33,499 nucleotides of DNA from NCBI GenBank assembly GCA_002338655.1, contig DDIU01000033.1:10857-44355 (forward strand), written 5' to 3'. Below the pieces are notes generated by a model. That model did not search any database. It had not been told where the DNA came from and saw only the letters and a list, made by a program, of their open reading frames with translations. The DNA comes from Flammeovirgaceae bacterium UBA1842. Lineage in GTDB: Bacteria > Bacteroidota > Bacteroidia > Cytophagales > Cyclobacteriaceae. Positions 7,155-17,500 of this stretch are shown in pieces. Numbering within the stretch: position 1 is the stretch's first letter; every line of letters begins with the position of its first letter. A program made the position numbers and the translations under genes.

Positions 7155-9811
7155 ACAATGTTCAGCCACCGAAACGCATAACAAATCTACTGGAATGGGT
7201 ATGTCCCAACTATTTGTTTGAAGGCATTGTCGGTGACCTGGAAGAACAGTTTTATGATGATTTGGAGGTCATGTCGGTCAAACGTGCCCGTAGAAGATAT
7301 TGGTGGAATACACTGCGCTTTATAAGGCCAGGGATACTATTAAGAAACAACGCAAAACTCAATATAATCAACACAATCATGGTCAGAAATTACTTAAAAA
7401 CAGCAGGCCGGAATATGGCCAAACGAAAATTATTTTCATTTATCAATGCATTTGGTCTTAGCATAGGTATCGCTTTTTACATCCTTATTTATCTATTTAT
7501 CATGGATGAGAAAAGCTTCGATCAGTTTCATGTCAACAAGGATAAAATTTACCGGTTGGAAGAAATGGCTTATGATACCTGGCAAAATAATCCAGAAGAA
7601 CCCTACAACTATTCGGCTTATTTACAGACCGGACTTGGGCCAGTACTAAAAGACGAAGTGTCACAAATCAAGTATGCTGCCCGGTTTAATCCAGATAATC
7701 AGGGAATTGTGTCTTTTGGAGATAAGGTATTTACTGAAAGTTTGAGTTACACCGACCCAGATTTTTTCAAGATGTTTTCTTTTCCGCTTATAGCCGGAAA
7801 TAGCGATGGATTACTTACCGATAAATACCAAGTAGTAATTACACCAGAAGTAGCCAACAAATATTTCGGTACGCAGGATGCATTGGGCAAAGTATTAAAA
7901 ATCGATAATTATGGTGAGCATGAATATACCGTGGCGGGGATAATTGCTCAGCCACCAGCAAATTCCAGCCTTCAATTTCAAATATTGCTCTCTCAATCCA
8001 ACCGACCATATTATGATCGGAATATGGAAAATTGGAGCAGTTTTTCGACTCCTACATTTGTCCAACTTGTCGACAATGCAGATATGACTTCTTTTGAAGA
8101 TAATTTGGCGAAGTTGGTTGATAAGTACATGCAAAAAAGCCTTAAAAGAGCCAGAGAACGTGTGTCCATACCAGAGGGCATGACTGTATTCAAGTACCAG
8201 TATACACCTTTACTTGACATGCACCTTAATACACAAGTGTCATGGACTAAGTCTAGTGATCCAAAGTACTCGTTGATATTGGGGGGTATTGCTATTCTGA
8301 TTTTGATTATTGCGTGCATCAACTATATTTCACTTTCACTGACCACATCAGCTACACGCAAAACCGAGGTAGGGGTAAGGAAAGCCATTGGTGCCCAACG
8401 AAGCCAATTAATCAGTCAGTTTGCGCTTGAGTCAGTGATACTGGCCGTCACCTCCATGTTGATTGGTCTGGCACTTATGTTTGTCTTTTTACCAGCTTTT
8501 AATGAGTTTACCCGCAAGGAAATTGCGTTGTCGTTTGGTATTATTTTGCAAATAGCAGGTTTGGGATTTGCCCTTGCGGTGGTTATTGGGTTGTTGTCGG
8601 GTTTTTATCCTGCGTTTTTTCTTTCAGCTTTTAAACCTTCACAAGTGTTAAAAGGCGGGTTTACCACTAAAATGAAAGCAGGGTTCACGAAGCCATTGGT
8701 TGTTTTACAATTTGCGCTGTCTGCATTTTTGATAATCAGTTCTGTGATCATGTATCAGCAAATGGAATACATAACTACCAAAGACTTGGGTTACAATCAG
8801 GAACAAATTTTGGTTGTACCCACACAAATGGGCTGGAGCGAGGAATCAAATAAAGCCGTAGAGCGTATGCGCACACGGCTAAGTCAGGATCCAGATGTAG
8901 TGGGGGTGGCAGGTACCAGTCTGTCATTCAATCAAGGCTGGTCGAAGTACGGTTATACAATTAATGAAGAGCAAAAATCAGCCTATGTATTTGCTGTGGA
9001 TCCATATTATATTGATGTTCTAAATATAGAAATGAAAGAAGGGCGTAATTTTGATCCGGCCATATCCTCTGATACAAGTGCCGTTGTTGTTAATGAAGCT
9101 TTGGTAGCTGATATGGGCTGGGAAAATCCCACAGAAGAATATCTCAACTGGCGTGAAGACACTGTGGGGCTTGGCGCTAAAGTAATAGGCGTAACCAAAG
9201 ATTATCATTTCCTGTCATTAGAACATGCCATTGAACCCATGTTTTTGTCTATGGACAAGAAGGAGGTTGGTTACTTAACGCAGATGTTAATCAAATTTAA
9301 ACCAGGAAGCCTGGCAGGTTCAGTGGATAAAATGCAATCGATATGGAATGAAATGTCACCGGACAAACCTTTTGATTATACCTTTCTGGATCAGGATGTA
9401 GCTAAACAATACGCTTCTCATAAGCGATGGATGAGCATTATGGGGCTTTCCACCTTATTTGCAATCTTGATCTCCTGTCTCGGATTGTTTGGGTTAGCTG
9501 GTATCAACGCACTTAACAGAACGAAGGAAATAGGAATTAGGAAAGTCTTCGGGGCCGAGCTTTCCAATATCTTTGTACTGCTCAATAAAGAATATGTGTT
9601 TTTAGCCATAATTGCCTTTGCGTTAGCGGCACCATTGTCTTGGTATGTCATGCAAATGTGGCTCGAAGACTTTAAATATGGTATTTCCATGTCCTGGCAA
9701 TTGTTTGCTTTGAGTATGGCGGTGGGGCTATTTATTGCGCTTGTTACGGTTAGTTATCATGCTATCCGCACTGCCTATATCAATCCAGCCGAGACATTGA
9801 AGTATGAATAG
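7151..9811 (+). CDS. MacB/FtsX-type ABC transporter permease with N-terminal prefix domain (paralogue)
   Basis: The 886-residue protein has the same architecture as the divergent permease at 3516-6185: a prefix domain (about 1-70, PPKRITNLLEWVC...GDLEEQFYDD), TM1 at about 95-115 followed by KSFDQFH, a MacB-like periplasmic domain, an FtsX block with the TRKTEVGVRKAIGA motif, then a second periplasmic domain and FtsX block with RTKEIGIRKVFGA. The EVGVRKxxGA/EIGIRKVxGA strings sit in the cytoplasmic coupling region that contacts the ATPase. No ATPase gene is adjacent. Translation is coupled to padR by the four-base overlap. The two operons probably arose by an old duplication; the proteins have diverged widely outside the core motifs. 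Confidence 0.93.
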   Translation: MNNVQPPKRITNLLEWVCPNYLFEGIVGDLEEQFYDDLEVMSVKRARRRYWWNTLRFIRPGILLRNNAKLNIINTIMVRNYLKTAGRNMAKRKLFSFINAFGLSIGIAFYILIYLFIMDEKSFDQFHVNKDKIYRLEEMAYDTWQNNPEEPYNYSAYLQTGLGPVLKDEVSQIKYAARFNPDNQGIVSFGDKVFTESLSYTDPDFFKMFSFPLIAGNSDGLLTDKYQVVITPEVANKYFGTQDALGKVLKIDNYGEHEYTVAGIIAQPPANSSLQFQILLSQSNRPYYDRNMENWSSFSTPTFVQLVDNADMTSFEDNLAKLVDKYMQKSLKRARERVSIPEGMTVFKYQYTPLLDMHLNTQVSWTKSSDPKYSLILGGIAILILIIACINYISLSLTTSATRKTEVGVRKAIGAQRSQLISQFALESVILAVTSMLIGLALMFVFLPAFNEFTRKEIALSFGIILQIAGLGFALAVVIGLLSGFYPAFFLSAFKPSQVLKGGFTTKMKAGFTKPLVVLQFALSAFLIISSVIMYQQMEYITTKDLGYNQEQILVVPTQMGWSEESNKAVERMRTRLSQDPDVVGVAGTSLSFNQGWSKYGYTINEEQKSAYVFAVDPYYIDVLNIEMKEGRNFDPAISSDTSAVVVNEALVADMGWENPTEEYLNWREDTVGLGAKVIGVTKDYHFLSLEHAIEPMFLSMDKKEVGYLTQMLIKFKPGSLAGSVDKMQSIWNEMSPDKPFDYTFLDQDVAKQYASHKRWMSIMGLSTLFAILISCLGLFGLAGINALNRTKEIGIRKVFGAELSNIFVLLNKEYVFLAIIAFALAAPLSWYVMQMWLEDFKYGISMSWQLFALSMAVGLFIALVTVSYHAIRTAYINPAETLKYE

Positions 9812-9815
9812 TATA

Positions 9816-9880
9816 ATTCATTGGGTGAATACATATAAAATTATTCATGGGGTGAATGTTCTTATTAAAATTCGAGAGTC
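9816..9880. repeat. Right pair of 15-bp palindrome-like elements with inverted flank
   Basis: ATTCATTGGGTGAAT (9816-9830) and ATTCATGGGGTGAAT (9843-9857) match the left elements ATTCACCSGGTGAAT at most positions; the mismatches are at the centre. The flank through TTCGAGAGTC (9880) is the inverted counterpart of 6691-6711. The pair begins 5 bp after the permease stop. As RNA the dyads could also form weak hairpins, so a terminator role for the permease operon is an alternative. Confidence 0.65.
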
Positions 9881-9897
9881 GCTGTGTGAATACAACC

Positions 9898-10881
9898 CTA
9901 ATAATCTTCTTTATCTATAAGGCGGTTAAGTTCATCCGATTGTTCTTTAATGACAATATCCATTTCTTTGATTTCACATTCTATTTTGGAAAATAATAGT
10001 GGATAATCTAACGTAGTATCTATTTTGGAAAGTCGAACTAAACCCAGAAGCCTTGCAACTGGGCCGCGCACATAATGGGCATTTGCATGGGCATACTTTA
10101 AGAGTACTTTATTTTGATCTAAAATATTTTGTGTTTTTGTGCTAACAAGCTCTTCTAAATGAATATTGAATTCATTTAATTTATCCTGGCTTTGGATCAA
10201 CTCTTCATTTTGAGCTTCGATTTCATCTGATTGACTTTGTAATTCGGATAATATCCGTCTATTATACTTGTCAGACAATGTGATAATAGTTTGGAAAGAA
10301 TAACAAGCCATACTGACAAAAAGATAGGCCATAAATGACCGCATTGGCATAAGTTGATAGTCGTCAGTTGCAAGACCTTGTAGTCCATGGTTGACATCAA
10401 AAAAAGTAAGAATATTTTCGAAAAACAGAAATGATAGAAATGAGGGTAAAATAGCTAAACCTAAAATAGGTAGATTGCTTTTATCGAAAAGTAAGTAGGG
10501 TATTAAACTAAATACCAGTAAATATATTCTTAGAGTATCATGCATGGTTATATCTACAGATGGCAGTTCTTGCATTTTTGAAATAAATAGCAGCCATAAA
10601 AAACAAATTGGAGCAATACAGATGAACAGCCTGCTTAACACAGTCCAATTCAATTTGTTGAAAATAATGGGCACAATGAACAGAGACAACCCCAACAAAA
10701 AAAAGTCAGTATCTATCCCGGTAGAAATATGACGATATACTGTCCAACGCACTATGAAAAGGACGATTAAGATCCCACTTAAAATGAGAGAAATGTAATT
10801 GGTAAGGGCAATGGCCCGTTTATCATGATAAACCTCGATACCAGATAGACCAAAACTGACGATTTTTTTTAAGAAGTTCAT
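9898..10881 (-). CDS. Histidine-kinase-like membrane protein lacking the ATPase domain
   Basis: The 327-residue protein has six predicted TMs (about 23-46, 58-75, 81-100, 116-132, 137-161, 180-200), then a long coiled coil (about 205-262) rich in Gln and Glu. An H-box-like segment follows, YAHANAHYVRGPVARLLGL (about 264-282), with His269 in the phosphoacceptor position, and then a second helix as in a DHp hairpin. It stops there: no N, G1, F or G2 box of a HATPase domain follows, and the next gene is on the other side of the repeats. It may be a phosphotransfer or dimerisation partner of a separate kinase, or a decayed sensor kinase. No response regulator is adjacent. Confidence 0.75.
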   Translation of the reverse strand: MNFLKKIVSFGLSGIEVYHDKRAIALTNYISLILSGILIVLFIVRWTVYRHISTGIDTDFFLLGLSLFIVPIIFNKLNWTVLSRLFICIAPICFLWLLFISKMQELPSVDITMHDTLRIYLLVFSLIPYLLFDKSNLPILGLAILPSFLSFLFFENILTFFDVNHGLQGLATDDYQLMPMRSFMAYLFVSMACYSFQTIITLSDKYNRRILSELQSQSDEIEAQNEELIQSQDKLNEFNIHLEELVSTKTQNILDQNKVLLKYAHANAHYVRGPVARLLGLVRLSKIDTTLDYPLLFSKIECEIKEMDIVIKEQSDELNRLIDKEDY

Positions 10882-10910
10882 TTACCACAATATTGAAGGG
10901 TCAAAATCTA

Positions 10911-10946
10911 TTGAATATTTAAGTTACGGGATTTCTAAATATTCAA
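10911..10946 (-). promoter_or_regulatory. Perfect 11-bp inverted repeat upstream of the kinase-like gene
   Basis: TTGAATATTTA (10911-10921) and TAAATATTCAA (10936-10946) are perfect complements separated by 14 nt. They lie 30-65 bp upstream of the ATG at 10881, where a promoter would be. The arms are AT-only apart from one G/C pair each, so an operator is more plausible than a terminator. No clear TAnnTTTG element was found with it. Confidence 0.5.
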
Positions 10947-10974
10947 GATACAATAATTCTAATAATTGATTAAT

Positions 10975-11006
10975 AAAAAAGAAGCTCCAGATTACGGCAG
11001 CTTCCT
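10975..11006 (-). terminator. Rho-independent terminator, second of a tandem
   Basis: On the minus strand GAAGCT-N12-AGCTTC (11004-10981) is followed by six T (10980-10975). It lies behind the terminator at 11022-11055 and ahead of the kinase-like gene's regulatory region, insulating that gene from the protease operon. Confidence 0.7.
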
Positions 11007-11021
11007 TTTAGTGTTATAAAT

Positions 11022-11055
11022 AAAAGCCCCTCCGATACTCCAGAGGGACTTTTTT
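11022..11055 (-). terminator. Terminator of the protease-lipoprotein operon
   Basis: On the minus strand GTCCCTC-N10-GAGGGGC (11049-11026) forms a fully paired 7-bp stem with one G-U, followed by TTTT. It starts 13 bp after the lipoprotein stop. The plus strand also shows a T6 run after the stem but has one A-C mismatch, so the minus orientation fits best. Confidence 0.8.
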
Positions 11056-11068
11056 CAACCACACCAAA

Positions 11069-11539
11069 CTACTTTTTAATAAATGTAAAAACCCATTCAC
11101 CACTTACATTTTCAGTACGTCCACCAGCAAATCCCTCACCGGAATAAGCATAACTTATTTCCAGTGCTGAATCATTAATGCTATAGGTCATTACCAATTC
11201 GCTGTCTGTCCCTGGATCGCGAATGATCTGTGAATTCACTGATGATCCAAATGACCAGGTGCCACCGGCAGGCCAAGGACTTAACGCAGGCCTGCCCAAT
11301 GTAACATAGTTATATTCTGTTGCACTTATCGAACCACTTAGCGTAAGTTCAAAATTGTGGAACCCTTCCTGTGGAAGTCCATCCAATTGCACATCTGTTA
11401 AAGTCCATGTGCTGGTCAGCATTCCTAGTTGTACCTCACTTTCACTAGGGCTACTGTTTCCACTTTTTTTGCAGCTTGTTTGGAGCATGAAGGCTCCAAA
11501 CAGGCAAAGTATTGAAAGTATTGTTAATTTGATTTTCAT
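11069..11539 (-). CDS. Small lipocalin-like lipoprotein
   Basis: The 156-residue protein has a lipoprotein signal peptide with hydrophobic residues 5-19 and the lipidated Cys at about 23 (LQTSCKK). The mature part begins with a Ser/Glu-rich linker, then TWTLTDVQLDG and alternating beta-type segments (FELTLSG, GGTWSFGSS, LEISYAYS, GEWVFTFIKK). This resembles the lipocalin-like domain common in Bacteroidota lipoproteins. The start lies 24 bp after the stop of the giant protease, and a terminator follows, so it is the last gene of that operon. A role as partner, inhibitor or anchor for the protease is possible but unproven. It is predicted to be membrane-anchored, probably in the outer membrane. 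Confidence 0.8.
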   Translation of the reverse strand: MKIKLTILSILCLFGAFMLQTSCKKSGNSSPSESEVQLGMLTSTWTLTDVQLDGLPQEGFHNFELTLSGSISATEYNYVTLGRPALSPWPAGGTWSFGSSVNSQIIRDPGTDSELVMTYSINDSALEISYAYSGEGFAGGRTENVSGEWVFTFIKK

Positions 11540-11563
11540 CTAGTTTATTTTAAAGTTTAATAA

Positions 11564-14500
11564 TTATTCTTTTATGATTCTTCTTAAACTCTTGCCATCA
11601 TTATCGGTGATCTCTATAAAATAGGTTCCGTTGGGCAATGCGCTTAAGTCGAGTTCCACCTCACGTTTTTGATCACTATTCTCAGTTTCAATCAAATTGA
11701 CACCAATCATAGATATAACCCTTACTTTGAATTGACTATTTAATTCTCCATCGATATGGATATATAGCAAACCTTTTGTAGGGTTAGGATAAGTAGTGAT
11801 AGCGAATTTTTCATCTAAATCTTCCAATCCAGTTACCGTCTGTACTGAAGATACGATAAGGGTATCCAGTATAGTTGCCCCATTGCTATCGGTAACTTTA
11901 AAAGCTATTGAGGTTTCACCTTCAGCTAATGTTTTCACCAAAAACTTATTCCCTGATAGATATGCTTTTGCAATTACCTCATTTAGACTATTTACAGTAA
12001 AGCTAATATCATCACCGTCAGGATCACTGAAGAAGTTGTCAATTGAATATTCAATTTCCTCATCCACATTTTGTGTAAGTGTTCTTTCAGTACCAACAAA
12101 TTCAGGGGCTTGATTAGGAGAAACCACAATGGCTACCACCACATTAATAGTATCTTTCAATATAGCGCCATGGGTATCTGAAATTTCAAATGCCAACCTT
12201 GCCTCACCTTCAGCCTTTGACTTTACCAGAAAGCTGCTTCCTGAAGTGAAAACATTTGCAACGTCTGCTGATAAGCTGCTAACGGTATAACTGATAACGT
12301 CCCCATCAGGGTCTCCGAAATAGTCATTTATAGAGAATTCTGCTTGAATATAAGTATTATCAAACGCTATATTCTTATCTGTTCCTATAAATTCAGGAGC
12401 CTGATTTGTATGTAACACTTCAATGGTCAATGTCATTTCAGTTGTGGCTTGATACTCATCAGTAGCAATGAAAGTGAAGTCATAAATACCTTCATCACCA
12501 AATTCAGGAGCCATTTCGATACTAAGTACACCATTGCTGTACGTGTATTCAATTTCAGAATATGATTCTGAAGTTTCGACAGTTATACTATTATCTTCCA
12601 TATCTGCAACGTCAATATCAACATTGAGCACATCCATTTCTGCCACATATAGACCAGTAGGCACATTACTAAAGTAAGGTGCTGTATTTGTATGTAATGA
12701 AACGGACACCCTTACTTCAGCATTTTCTGGGTCATTGGAAGTTATTACGATTTCAGCAACTTGGTCTCCACGTTGTGAGTATGCACCCACCAATAAAAGC
12801 TCAATACTACTCGCTTCACCCATTGCTATCGTTCCTGAAGTTTCTGAGGTAATGCTTAGCCATGAAGAATTGCCAGCTGTAGTTTCGCCACCAAACATGA
12901 GCCACCCCATGTTTTCAAATGATGACACTGTCTGTATGTCATACCAAACTCCCTCTGAACTGTAGTAATACCTACCTGCAACGGTTTCCTGACTATCTAC
13001 AGAACCTTGTGGATAACCTATACCGAGTGGGTAGGAGATTACAATGTAGAAATCTTCATTAGGGTATATTGCGGCTGTTTTGTCTAAAGTTATTCGGTAC
13101 CAATCACCAACTCCATCATCACCTGAGGCGGTAAATTCAAGTGTACCTTCCCCAATAGTAACTGCATTTGAAATTGAATTTCCACCTGCCCTAACTTCCA
13201 CTACTATCTTGCCTTCAGTTAATGAGGCGGGCATAAACCAGGTTTCAACATCAGAAAGGTTGAATCCTTCAGAACCTGCAGTGTACTTCGTAGCTACTGT
13301 AAAAGGCTCGCCCTCACCTACACCCACATAAGTATCAGGAATCGTTTTATCTGTATGGGTGATCACCCGGTTGTAAGTGCCATGGGTTTGCGTACCACCC
13401 CTATTTAGGTCAGCTGCTTTAGAATAAACAGTAAGTGCCGAACTATTGGCTGACGCCACTGTTTCGGTGCTGGAAGTGTTTATTCTGCCATAGTCGATAC
13501 TAACTTCATAGTTCAGGTCAGAGTTTCCATTAGTGTTGTTGAATGTGATGCCTTGCACGGAAGTCTCGTCAAGTGCATTCATTGAAACCTTGATAGGTGT
13601 GGTGTCCACTTCCATAGAAGGAGGTAGAAAACCCGTTCCATTCATGGTAATATTCACATCACCTACCGTTGTTGTTAACACCAATTCATCTGTAACTGGC
13701 CCAGAAGCATTTGGTAAAAAGGAAGCTCTTGCTTTCAGCGTCTCACCAGGATTCACTGTGAATGTAGGGGTTTCCCATGCCCATGGTGAATATAGTTCAG
13801 AAATGTCAGCATAGCGCTCTTCTGGCCCAAACCAGCCATTAATCACTGCCCAAATTTCAAGGCTCAATCCTTTTGTGGCATCGGTCATTTGTGCCCAGGA
13901 AATGTCCACTGGGGCAGACCCTATGTTTTTGATATTCACTTCAGCGTATTGTGGTGTCCAAGACCCCAACATTTCATCAGCGAAATCAACTTGCGCTTCG
14001 GCAGTGATAACACCTTCACCATTGACTGTTAACTCTACTGGTTTTTCAAGGTTTTCACTTCCCGGTACATTGGTCTGTATTTTTAACGACTCATTATATA
14101 TACCTCCATAAATATTCCTAGCATCCAATAAGATGTCACCTGTTAAGGTGTTACCAGGCGCAACGGTATATTTGTTAGAAGGGGTAAGTACGTATGCCAG
14201 TCCTTTGCCATAGTCCAAACTGTTCATCAGCGAAATGCCAATACCATTAGAAGCACTTTCCTGGATACCAATGGCTGTAAAAGTGGAAGTTTGATCTGAT
14301 CCAAACTCTTCTTTTTTATACTGGAATTTCATAGTTCCATTATCATATAAAAATAATTGAGCTGAAACAGGGTCTCCCATACCACCGAAGTTATTTACCA
14401 GATAACTCCACGTTATGATGATATGATCATCATAAAATTGATAGAATATCCCTACGTTTTCTTCTGGAAAGGTATAAGTGTCAAATCCACCAAACGTCCA

Positions 14501-17500
14501 ATAAGGCATGATGTATTTACCCACATAAGTTTGAGAAGGGATCACATCATTGAAAATCATTACTTCAGGGTCATCATCAAAAGAAACGATACCGTTATCA
14601 CCTACCTTGAGACTGGAATATTCTTGTCCATAGAAAGTGACAGGAAATGGTAAAGTCAGCTCTCTCCAAAAGTCATTTTTATCAAAAGGATCTTCAGCAA
14701 AGGGCAACTTTGACCCCGTTTTTCTGATGTCTACCCATTGATAGGACTGCCCTGCATTTTGCTTTTCGTAGGCATAGGTATTACCAGTGGCGGTTTCTGA
14801 AGTTTCGAAATTTAACCATTGCTTACCTGTAAGCGTGACTTCTAAAGGAGCCAGTCCGGTATTTTCGATAGTCAAAGGCTCTGAAGCCGTTTCACCATAT
14901 TCAAGGGTATGTTGTAAAATACTCAAGTCCACATCTATTCCGGGAGGCTCTACCACATTACCTGAAATGGTGATCTGATCAGTTGAAGCATCACCATAGG
15001 TAATAGTAAGTATGTCACTTAAGGTAGCTAATGATCCAGTGGGGATTTGAATTTCATACCCTTTGTATAACCCTGGTTTAATTGTTGTCGGGTGATCACT
15101 AACTAGGATAAAATCACCATTGGTCAAGCTCATGTCAGTAATATTCACATCAGCTGTACCTTGACTCTTGATTTTAAATGGTATAGAAGTTACTGCCCCA
15201 AGGAACACATCTCCAAATTCAATGTTGTCAGTTGAAACGACAGAAACAGGAACACCACCACTTGTAATGTCAATTTGTACCAATACATTTTGCTGGCTGT
15301 TGAATGGATCATTACTGATGAAATTTATGTATCTGTTAGTAAGACCTTCTACTAAAGAAGATGTAGACATTTCAATATCCACCACTGCTGAACTTCCAGG
15401 TGATAATATACCCGAACCATTAGTAATACTAGTAATGATATTTGGGCCGGGGTAGTCAAACCCAAGGGCTATACCATCGCCCAGTTGAACGTTGTGCTCA
15501 AAATTTTGAATTAATATACCATCTGTATGATTCAGATCCTCAATAAGTATGTTCAAATACTTTTGAGTGAAGCTATCGAAGCCCATTGTTTCATAGAAGA
15601 ACCGTATGTCTCCGTTGGTATAATAGACCGCTTGGGCAGTAATAGACCCTGAGTACCCATCTGTAATATTATCATACTGAACAATTACACGGTCAGATTC
15701 CACTTGATAGTAGATGGCGCCTTGAGCGGATAAGTCAAGAAATGTTCCTAATATGGACACGTATCCACCAGGGCTGTAAGAACTGTTTAAAACCGGAGTG
15801 TTGACTGGCCTTATACTATTGTCAAAAACGGTGAACCCCTTTTGTGCGATGTAGAGTTTGTTTTGAGTTTCTCCGTAATAAGGAAAATCAAAACCCATAT
15901 CCACCTCTGCGTAAGCACCATCATCCTTTAATGTAGCAGTTACATCTATTCCAGTAGCGGAAATGTCTTGGAAATCGTAAGTAATGGGGTCAATGGCATC
16001 ATAGCTAGCCCTATATTTATAACCATATGAATGATAATCAGTAGGCCAGTTATCGCTAACACCTTTGTTATCAAACCCAGGTACGAAATATTTTAAAGGA
16101 TAACCACCAGTATTTTCAATCGTAACCTGCGCATTGACTACATCACCAATAGCTACATCATTAATTGTTTGGGTTATTGGCGTAATTGACATTTCTGAAG
16201 TTTCTGCACCCACACCAAATAATGATATTTGATAACTGAGGTCACCATCGGTAAAAGTCAAAATAGCATTTTCATTACCAGATGAAGTAGGAGCAAAGTT
16301 TATCCCTAACACATACTGTTCACGTGCATCAATGGACCAAGGTGCATAACCATCAATTGTAAAATCAGGATTATCAATGTCAAATACAAGGTTTTTAATT
16401 TTACCAAATCCCTGATTGTCCAATACCAAATCAAGCCTTTTCTGGTTTCCTTGGAAAACACTTCCGAAATCTGCTATATCAATATGTTTGATATCTGCCT
16501 TATGGCCACTTACGGTCACATCGACAGGGATTCTAAGCTCTTGTTGTTGGGCGTCATTGGAAGACAATACCAAATTGGCGCCATAAGTACCATTGATCAA
16601 AGTAGACCCATCAACGGTAAGGGTAGTGGCCATTTCATCGTTTCCAGCTACATCTCCCGAAGCTGGTGATAGGGACATGTAAGTTCCTAAATAAGCGTTG
16701 TAACTGTCGGCAGACATTGTCCATGCAAACTGCGTGTCGTTTATTGCTTCTTCCAAAGGCATCCAGCTTCCACCCATATCAAATGACATAAAGCAGTTTT
16801 GCGAATAGGAAGGATCATTTTCATAACCGATTCCTAATGGAAACAAATTACCAGCAGGCACATGAAAGACTACCCAAAAAGTAGACCCCGATTCAAAATA
16901 CAGTTGCTCATTAAGGGTAATGTATGCTGTTTGCTCACTAGTACTGTAGTTGTTGTATTCCTGAGCATAAACCAAGTTACCTTTGGTTGGATTGGTCTTG
17001 TATATTTCAACAATTACCGGTCCAAGAGCGGGATCATGTTTTAGGTACATGCGCACCTGGGTTAGGTTAAAACCATCTGCTTCACTCACATAAAATTTAG
17101 CTCCCGCAGAGTTGGTAAGTGATAGGTCAGTATCACCAATAATATTGGTGGCCCAGTCATTGTATGTTTTTGAAATAGAAGTAAAGGACTGTGCTACCGG
17201 TTCATTGCTTTTTAAAGCTTCTCCCGTTTTGGCAACATTGATTCGCGCCACTTTAGCCTCAGATGGCGATATAGACTTTGTTACTACCGGGTAGTTCAAG
17301 GCCGAAGCATCATAAGCCAATGAAGTTGATCTATGACGCATGAAATGGTTCCAACGCAACACGCCATCGGCTTCATTTAGAATGGTAATATCATGTGTGG
17401 CAGAAGTACTGACACTGGCATCTATATTTACTGTAATAGTCTGACTATTTTCATCTACTGCAATTGAAGGACCCTCATTGGTGGTTTCTGAGGTTGAATT

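Noticed and set aside
6646..9880. Insertion sequence or transposon around the second PadR-permease operon
   Set aside because: There is no transposase, and the inverted elements are imperfect and internally palindromic; only the flank similarity is reported.
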